Positions 5,546-10,067 of a stretch of DNA of 10,067 nucleotides are shown piece by piece. Where the stretch lies: NCBI GenBank assembly GCA_022361315.1, contig JAKSBB010000141.1:1-10067 (forward strand), read 5' to 3'. The DNA is from Desulfobacterales bacterium. GTDB taxonomy: Bacteria > Desulfobacterota > Desulfobacteria > Desulfobacterales > Desulfobacteraceae. The position numbers were made by a program, and so were the translations under genes. How positions within the stretch are numbered: the stretch's first letter is position 1; every line of letters begins with the position of its first letter. The notes beneath the pieces are model-generated. The model was not told the DNA's origin. It saw only the letters and a list, made by a program, of their open reading frames with translations, and made no database searches.

Positions 5546-7339
5546 ATGCTTGATGGTCAAAGCAATTTGGAATTGATACTGGAAAAAATGGATGAAGGTG
5601 TTGCGCTGGTGGATGACTCAAACCGCTTGTGCTATGCGAATTCCGATTTTGCTCGGATGTTGAATCTTTCAGTCCGTGATTGTCTGGACTTGTCCGTTTC
5701 AGCCCTGTTCTCTGAAATAGATTTTCAGTCCCAAAAACAGGGGGCCTGGCAATACTCATTAATAAAAGGACTTGATGTCCGCCTGACCCCCCTTTCCGAA
5801 AGCGATGCAAAAAAAGGAAATCTTCTTCAGGTCCGAGAGCCTGAAAAAGGCAGCTTCTCTTTTTTACCCTTTTTTTCCGGGACAACCCCCTGCACCGTGG
5901 CCCTCGATTCGGTCAAAGAAGGAATTATCATTGTCAACCATGATGCAAGGGTTTTATTTTTCAATAAGACCCAACTGAAATGCGACGGTTTTTCCCTTGA
6001 TAAAGTTAAAGGCCGTTACACATGGGAGCTCTACGATGTACGCCCCAGTATGAGCACCCTTTGGAAGGTGCTGAATACGGGTTTGCCCGTAAATGATTTT
6101 ATCCAGTATTATCGTCGGAAAAACGGCCGATATGCCAGAGCCCATGGAGACAGTTACCCGGTGCGGATGAACAATCGGGTGGTGGGTGCCGTCGCAGTGT
6201 ACCATGAACTCAATGACACCGGAAATGAAATCATCAAAATTATTGAAATGGATTGCAGAAAATTTACGCCTTCAGTATCCGGGATTAACAAAACGGACAA
6301 GACAAAACTGGACAATGACAAAACAAAAGGAGGTTTATTCACCTTTCAGGATATTCTGGGTACCAGCAATGCCTTTCGTCATTCTCTTATCAAGGCAGAA
6401 AAAGCAGGATCGACAGCCTCACCAGTTATGCTGTCTGGAGAGACCGGTACGGGAAAAGAAATGTTTGCTCAAAGCATTCACAGTGCCAGTCCTCGAAAGG
6501 ACAAACCGTTTTTGGCACTCAATTGCGCAGCTATCCCGGAAAATCTTATTGAAGGCATTCTCTTTGGCACCCGTAAAGGGGTATATACCGGCGCATCTGA
6601 GAGAACAGGCCTATTTCAAGAAGCCGACGGCGGCACTTTCTTTTTAGATGAGTTGAATTCCATGCCCTTATCTGTTCAAGGAAAATTGCTCAGGGTCCTT
6701 GAAGAAGGCAGGATCAGGCCGTTGGGGGGAACCCGGGAAAAGAAAATTGATGTCCGGATTATCAGTAGTTGCAATCAGAAGTTTCACACACTACTCAATG
6801 AAAACATATTGAGGGAGGATCTTTTTTACCGTCTTGCCGTTGTCACGGTCGAAATACCGCCTTTAAGAGATAGGAGAGAAGATATCCGCCTTTTGGTGGA
6901 CCGTTTTATCGATTATTTTAACAAAGCATTAAACAAAAGGGTTGAAGGGGTCAGTTCATCCTACATGAAGCAACTTTTTTCCTGGGAATGGCCCGGTAAC
7001 GTTAGACAGCTAAAACACTGCATTGAGTATTCCATGAATATGATTGCCGACAACCGTTATATTTTGGATGAACCTGAGCTTCCTGAATATTTCCACAAGT
7101 CGGCTCAACAGAATAAGGGTTTTGAGCAAGGGCATTTCGAAAGTGAAATGAATCTTTCCGAATCAGGCGCTTTTCTATCGCCGGAAAGAGATCTGTCTGC
7201 CATTATTTATGAAACAGAAAAAAATGACATTGTAAAAGCCCTGCTCCATTGCAGGGGAAATGTCAGCCAGGCTGCCAAACATCTAGGAATTAAAAGAGGA
7301 GCTCTCTATTACCGGATGAGAAAATACAAGATAAAATAG
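5546..7339 (+). CDS. Sigma-54-dependent transcriptional activator (PAS-PAS-AAA+-Fis HTH, RocR-like)
   Basis: A 597-residue enhancer-binding protein. Two PAS-like sensor regions come first, at about 12-75 (DEGVALVDDSNRLCYANSDF) and about 118-225 (SVKEGIIIVNHDARVLFFNK). A charged linker rich in Lys and Asp follows, then the AAA+ domain from about 265. That domain shows Walker A GETGTGKE at 298-305, Walker B LDELN with Asp368-Glu369, and FYRLAVVTVEIPPLRDRRED with the arginine finger region. The sigma-54 contact loop reads GVYTGA at 345-350 instead of the usual GAFTGA. A Fis-type helix-turn-helix ends the protein (GNVSQAAKHLGIKRGALYYRM). There is no receiver domain, so activation is probably by a small ligand or redox signal bound by PAS. 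The likely target is the sigma-54 promoter at 4223, just before the neighbouring UroD-like gene; the methyltransferase operon could also be a target, but its promoter is outside the window. It ends in TAG. Confidence 0.93.
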   Translation: MLDGQSNLELILEKMDEGVALVDDSNRLCYANSDFARMLNLSVRDCLDLSVSALFSEIDFQSQKQGAWQYSLIKGLDVRLTPLSESDAKKGNLLQVREPEKGSFSFLPFFSGTTPCTVALDSVKEGIIIVNHDARVLFFNKTQLKCDGFSLDKVKGRYTWELYDVRPSMSTLWKVLNTGLPVNDFIQYYRRKNGRYARAHGDSYPVRMNNRVVGAVAVYHELNDTGNEIIKIIEMDCRKFTPSVSGINKTDKTKLDNDKTKGGLFTFQDILGTSNAFRHSLIKAEKAGSTASPVMLSGETGTGKEMFAQSIHSASPRKDKPFLALNCAAIPENLIEGILFGTRKGVYTGASERTGLFQEADGGTFFLDELNSMPLSVQGKLLRVLEEGRIRPLGGTREKKIDVRIISSCNQKFHTLLNENILREDLFYRLAVVTVEIPPLRDRREDIRLLVDRFIDYFNKALNKRVEGVSSSYMKQLFSWEWPGNVRQLKHCIEYSMNMIADNRYILDEPELPEYFHKSAQQNKGFEQGHFESEMNLSESGAFLSPERDLSAIIYETEKNDIVKALLHCRGNVSQAAKHLGIKRGALYYRMRKYKIK

Positions 7340-7450
7340 CTGCTTAGAATCCATGTGCAAGGTGTTTTGATACATACTTTGTTGATATAAAGTGACAGCT
7401 TTATGCTGACGGTGATACCCAAAAAGCTCTAAAAACAACATAATAAAATG

Positions 7451-7726
7451 ATGATGTTCCTCAGTCTCACCATTTACGATATCACCACTTCAGACTCTGC
7501 GGCTTATTTCCTGGCCATGCAGACCTCCGGCGGTGATAAAGACCCCAAATTGACCATGCGTGTACTTTGGGGCTGCCTCCTGGGTGGTATCGGTCTGTCC
7601 CTGCTGTTGATGGATAAGATGAAGATTCTGCAGTCCATGGCCATTGTCTGTGGGGCACCATTCTTCTTTGTGGCCATTGCTTATATGGTTTCCATCTACA
7701 AAATGCTTAAAAACAAAATGGTTTAA
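7451..7726 (+). pseudogene. 3' remnant of a second BCCT transporter gene
   Basis: The last 91 residues of a BCCT transporter, collinear without gaps with residues 428-518 of the intact gene at 1485. Only five residues differ (G to D, P to T, A to S, I to V, R to K), while about 35 bases differ, mostly silently. Similarity stops abruptly at 7451. The bases before it match nothing in the parent, and although an ATG at 7448 opens the frame there is no ribosome binding site. The fragment covers roughly the last two transmembrane segments and lacks the whole binding site, so it cannot transport. The silent-change pattern shows that the gene evolved as a working full-length paralogue before losing its front. 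It keeps its own double-hairpin tail downstream. Confidence 0.88.
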
Positions 7727-7753
7727 ATGCAGATTTAACACGTACGTACCCAA

Positions 7754-7778
7754 TGGCCGGTGCCCCGGGCACCGGCCA
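7754..7778 (+). other. GC-rich hairpin preceding the terminator (copy 3)
   Basis: TGGCCGGTGCCC (7754-7765) and GGGCACCGGCCA (7767-7778) are perfect 12-base inverted arms around a single C. It corresponds to the hairpin at 3061-3087. Here the stem is perfectly paired, and the loop bases differ from copy 1. Confidence 0.7.
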
Positions 7779-7784
7779 CAAATA

Positions 7785-7822
7785 AAAAACGGCAGCTTAC
7801 ACACACTCCGGCTGCCGTTTTT
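7785..7822. terminator. Bidirectional rho-independent terminator (tail repeat copy 3)
   Basis: Arms AAAAACGGCAGC (7785-7796) and GCTGCCGTTTTT (7811-7822) give a perfect 12-bp stem around the 14-base loop TTACACACACTCCG, identical to copy 2. Because the A- and T-runs mirror each other, it can end transcription from the left and also from the minus-strand gene whose stop is at 7848, so it probably serves both converging units. Confidence 0.85.
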
Positions 7823-7847
7823 ACCTATGCAAAACAGGATATCCGGA

Positions 7848-8912
7848 TCATCTCCGGCCCTTGTATTCAACGTCGTCCGGCAAATGAATATGGGGAACCA
7901 GGTTGAGCGAACGGACCTTTTCCGTGAACAAATCGAAAAAGCCGGTCTGATACAGGGACACCGGGGGAAGCCCTCCGACGGACACCTGGGTGGCAATGGC
8001 GAATCCATCCAGAACTCTTATTCCCCTGACCTGAACGGACAATTTTTCATTCTCCTCCGCCATGGCCTGATCCCGGAGTATATGTTCAAGGCCGGAGCGA
8101 TAAGGCTCAGGGGAGGAAAAGGCCTTGAAAGATGTCGATTTGAGAAGCTCATGGGTATGACATCCCCCTGGAACCAAGGCTGCGCCCAGCAGGGCCGCAT
8201 GCATTTGAGTCAACCACTGGACGTCAGCCCCCGGTCCGGGTAGTAAAACCGTCATCCGGGTTACGCGGTTTGACAGGGTCAAAATCCCTTCAATATTATG
8301 GGAAACCTTGGGAGTAGCGCCCCCCGATCCAGTTTTTTGCCCCAGGATTGTACCGAACCCGAATCCCGCATAGTTGCTGGCATGTGAAATGGCCATACCA
8401 TTTAAGAGCAGGAGCAGGTTTTGCCGGACCTGACCAAACTCAACGCTCACCACCTTCCATTCCCCAGCATCGCTCCCCGTGGCGATAACCGGATCCACAG
8501 ACGGGGTAACGGTTCTGTTTTTATCCCGGATGGTTTCAAAATATTCCACCAAGTCTGAAGCGCGTCTGATATCAGCAGAGTTCCAATGATGAATCTGCCG
8601 AATTCTCCCCTCCACCCAATTTTTATAAAAGAATAAACAAGCCGCCGCAGGAATGGTAATAACCAGGATGACGCCCTGAACAAAAGAGAGAATAAGAGAC
8701 TCGGGGAAAAGGCTAAGCTCCCGGAAAAGAAATATATAAACGACAAGAGTGCCCAAAAAGCAGATGCTGCCCAGCCAGATAATCTTATCTTTGAAACGTT
8801 GAAGTTTCCGGATACAAAACGCGCTTAAGCCTTTGTCAATGCGCATTTCAGAGGCCCCTGCAAAAAGTGTTGCTCGAAGGGATGCCCGGTGCCGCAGACT
8901 CAAATGTAACAT
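7848..8912 (-). CDS. Hypothetical protein with two transmembrane helices
   Basis: I do not recognise this 354-residue protein. It has a basic N-terminus, two membrane helices at about 44-63 (IIWLGSICFLGTLVVYIFLF) and about 72-96 (ESLILSFVQGVILVITIPAA begins it), then a soluble domain of about 255 residues. The soluble part starts with a polar, possibly helical region (FYKNWVEGRIRQIHHWNSAD onward) and includes a glycine-rich stretch YAGFGFGTILGQKTGSGGAT. With two helices, both ends are predicted on the same side, probably the cytoplasm given the basic residues next to helix 1. The start is uncertain: ATG 8912 has a weak GGAAG three bases before it, and an internal ATG at codon 23 (MRIDKGLSAF) is an alternative. 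Codon use looks like a real gene. It is separated from the comF-like gene by 177 bases, so co-transcription is not certain. Confidence 0.7.
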   Translation of the reverse strand: MLHLSLRHRASLRATLFAGASEMRIDKGLSAFCIRKLQRFKDKIIWLGSICFLGTLVVYIFLFRELSLFPESLILSFVQGVILVITIPAAACLFFYKNWVEGRIRQIHHWNSADIRRASDLVEYFETIRDKNRTVTPSVDPVIATGSDAGEWKVVSVEFGQVRQNLLLLLNGMAISHASNYAGFGFGTILGQKTGSGGATPKVSHNIEGILTLSNRVTRMTVLLPGPGADVQWLTQMHAALLGAALVPGGCHTHELLKSTSFKAFSSPEPYRSGLEHILRDQAMAEENEKLSVQVRGIRVLDGFAIATQVSVGGLPPVSLYQTGFFDLFTEKVRSLNLVPHIHLPDDVEYKGRR

Positions 8913-8917
8913 TTACT

Positions 8918-8929
8918 TCCGATATCGGA
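8918..8929. promoter_or_regulatory. Perfect 12-bp palindrome overlapping the start region of the membrane-protein gene
   Basis: TCCGATATCGGA is a perfect inverted repeat six bases upstream of ATG 8912. It overlaps the weak ribosome site, so it could be an operator or simply chance. The 177-base gap (8913-9089) otherwise holds only an 8-bp inverted repeat (CCATAGAT/ATCTATGG at 8940-8947 and 8985-8992) and no clear terminator. Confidence 0.3.
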
Positions 8930-9089
8930 TGAGCGGCTGCCATAGATCCAATCCTCTAGCTCAATTAAAAATTTAAGGTCCGAATCTATGGATTCACCGA
9001 CCTCAAAAAATCATTTATACCCTTTAACAGATCTTGAGACCCAGGCCAAGGGTGAAGTGCTAGAAAAATAATACTTCATCGTGTTTGTA

Positions 9090-9854
9090 TTATGCCCTGG
9101 CCAGCACCAGGGCATCCACCCGTTCCGCACCGGCATCCAATAAAGTTTTGGCCGCAGCACGGCAGGTGGCCCCGGTGGTGAAGACGTCATCAATGAGCAA
9201 CAGACTTTTCCCCTCTATTTCCCTGCCGCCCCGCCATTGAAAGGCATCCCTCAAATTCCGCTCCCGCTCCTGTGTGTCCAGACCGGTCTGGGTGGGTGTT
9301 TCCTTTACCCTTACAAGGCTTTTGATATCCACCTGCCATGGCGGCGGCTGACCGTAGCGTTTCCGGTAAATGACTGGGAAGCCCCGCACCAGGAGGAACG
9401 ACTGATTGAACCCGCGTTTTCTGGCCTTTGCCGGATGCAGGGGAATGGGCAGAATGCGATCTATCGGGAGATCTGAAAAATAGGCAACAAGCGCTTCGAA
9501 CAGATACGCCTCAAAAGGTTTAGCCAGACTGAGCCGGGCATTATACTTGAACAAGCCCACCGCCTCCCGGATGAGGCCCTGGTATGTGAAGGCCGCCCGG
9601 ACCATGCCGATATCGGGACGGTCTTTCAAACAGGATTCACACAGATGGGTTTCTCCGGTGTCAAACGAGACACCGCAGCAGGTGCAGAAGGGCGGCTGGT
9701 AGACGGGCAAAGCCGGACCGGTGCAGGCCGTGCAGAAACTTCTGGAGAGATGGCCGTCATCGGCGTTGGGAATATAGACGCCGCATTTCAAACATTTATC
9801 GGGAAACACAAGGGCATTCAGCTCCCGGCCGAGATCTTTCAGGATTCGCCTCAT
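9090..9854 (-). CDS. comF: ComF-family double zinc ribbon / phosphoribosyltransferase-fold protein
   Basis: A 254-residue cytoplasmic protein of typical ComF/GntX length. The N-terminus has four cysteine pairs typical of the ComF zinc ribbons: Cys21/24, Cys41/44, Cys57/60 (with an extra Cys59) and Cys72/75. The C-terminal phosphoribosyltransferase-fold domain shows PIPLHPAKARKRGFNQS at 136-152 and the PRPP-loop signature IDDVFTTGAT at 221-230. In transformable bacteria ComF is needed for DNA uptake through its partners with helicase and primosome proteins; in many non-competent lineages the role is unknown. ATG 9854 is preceded by GGAGG four bases upstream. The 23-base gap to the NUDIX gene upstream suggests one transcript. 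No other competence genes are in view. Confidence 0.93.
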   Translation of the reverse strand: MRRILKDLGRELNALVFPDKCLKCGVYIPNADDGHLSRSFCTACTGPALPVYQPPFCTCCGVSFDTGETHLCESCLKDRPDIGMVRAAFTYQGLIREAVGLFKYNARLSLAKPFEAYLFEALVAYFSDLPIDRILPIPLHPAKARKRGFNQSFLLVRGFPVIYRKRYGQPPPWQVDIKSLVRVKETPTQTGLDTQERERNLRDAFQWRGGREIEGKSLLLIDDVFTTGATCRAAAKTLLDAGAERVDALVLARA

Positions 9855-9877
9855 TTGCCCTCCGTATTAATTGTTAA

Positions 9878-10067
9878 TCACTCACGCCCCAGATACCGCC
9901 CCGCCCATGTCAGGTAAGTCTGTTGCCTGCCCCGGTAGACACCTGCCAATTCATCAAGCATCATCAGGGTCAGTCCCCAGATCCGCCGGCCTTCATATAC
10001 GTAGCAGGGAAGATTGAACCGTCTGCCCCGGACAGGATATGGGAATGACTGACGGTTGGGTTTATCC
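9878..10067 (-). CDS. NUDIX hydrolase, CoA pyrophosphatase-like, C-terminal part only
   Basis: The last 62 codons plus stop, read on the minus strand from the right edge of the window: PVRGRRFNLPCYVYEGRRIW, then GLTLMMLDELAGVYRGRQ, and ending YLGRE before TGA at 9878-9880. The run L-P-x-Y-x-Y-E-G-R-R-I-W-G-L-T-x-x-M-L is the C-terminal signature of the CoA pyrophosphatase group (NudL/YeaB-like), which cuts CoA and its derivatives to phosphopantetheine and 3',5'-ADP. The NUDIX box itself would lie beyond the edge, so the catalytic residues cannot be checked. It precedes comF in transcription order with a 23-base spacing. Confidence 0.8.
   Translation of the reverse strand, partial: DKPNRQSFPYPVRGRRFNLPCYVYEGRRIWGLTLMMLDELAGVYRGRQQTYLTWAGRYLGRE

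Noticed and set aside
7396..7426. AGCTTT...AAAGCT inverted repeat after the activator as a terminator
   Set aside because: Only six base pairs with a loop of about 20 bases and no T-run.
3061..7822. The three hairpin repeats as a CRISPR array or insertion-sequence ends
   Set aside because: Spacing is irregular (hundreds to thousands of bases), all copies are in the same orientation after coding sequence, and there is no transposase, target duplication or cas gene.
7644..8243. Plus-strand 199-residue ORF across terminator copy 3
   Set aside because: It runs through two perfect hairpins and overlaps the BCCT remnant and the minus-strand membrane-protein gene, with no recognisable domain.
9054..9084. 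TGAAGT/ACTTCA inverted repeat after the comF stop as a terminator
   Set aside because: A six-bp stem with a long AT loop and no T-run on the comF strand; too weak to call.

Overview
The window looks like a stretch of chromosome from an anaerobic, betaine- or methylamine-using bacterium. A sulfate reducer of the Desulfobacteraceae (Desulfobacterota) is my best guess. This rests on a non-pyrrolysine MttB-family methyltransferase next to a BCCT transporter, a UroD/MtaA-like protein, a PAS-type sigma-54 activator and moderate GC content. No rRNA or marker gene is present, so the assignment is an inference.

Layout. (1) Positions 2-3130 hold a plus-strand operon: an MttB-family corrinoid methyltransferase cut by the left edge, then a complete BCCT betaine/carnitine/choline transporter, then a double-hairpin terminator. 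(2) Positions 3134-7450 are visibly AT-richer. They hold a small SGNH esterase with its own terminator, a roughly 350-base regulatory intergenic region, a UroD-superfamily gene, and a sigma-54 enhancer-binding protein with two PAS domains, an AAA+ domain and a Fis-type HTH. (3) Positions 7451-7822 hold a decayed duplicate of the last 92 codons (stop included) of the BCCT gene, followed by the same double-hairpin terminator. (4) Positions 7848-10067 are on the minus strand: an unrecognised two-helix membrane protein, a ComF-family phosphoribosyltransferase, and the 3' end of a NUDIX (CoA pyrophosphatase-like) gene cut by the right edge.

How the parts may work together. The methyltransferase and transporter form an import-and-demethylate module for a quaternary amine. 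The cognate corrinoid protein and the methylcobamide:tetrahydrofolate methyltransferase are not in the window. In the middle block, a near-consensus sigma-54 promoter (GG-N10-GC, 4224-4237) lies 63 bases before the UroD-like start. Two imperfect dyads with TTTGA half-sites, exactly 20 bp apart, lie about 130-150 bases further upstream. The activator gene lies immediately downstream of the UroD-like gene. Together these make a self-contained candidate sigma-54 circuit.

The most informative structural feature is a tail repeat that occurs three times, in different degrees of completeness. It appears after the intact BCCT gene, after the SGNH gene (terminator only), and after the BCCT remnant. 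This suggests that the middle block replaced or interrupted additional BCCT loci. I found no CRISPR array, tRNA, rRNA, transposase or integrase.
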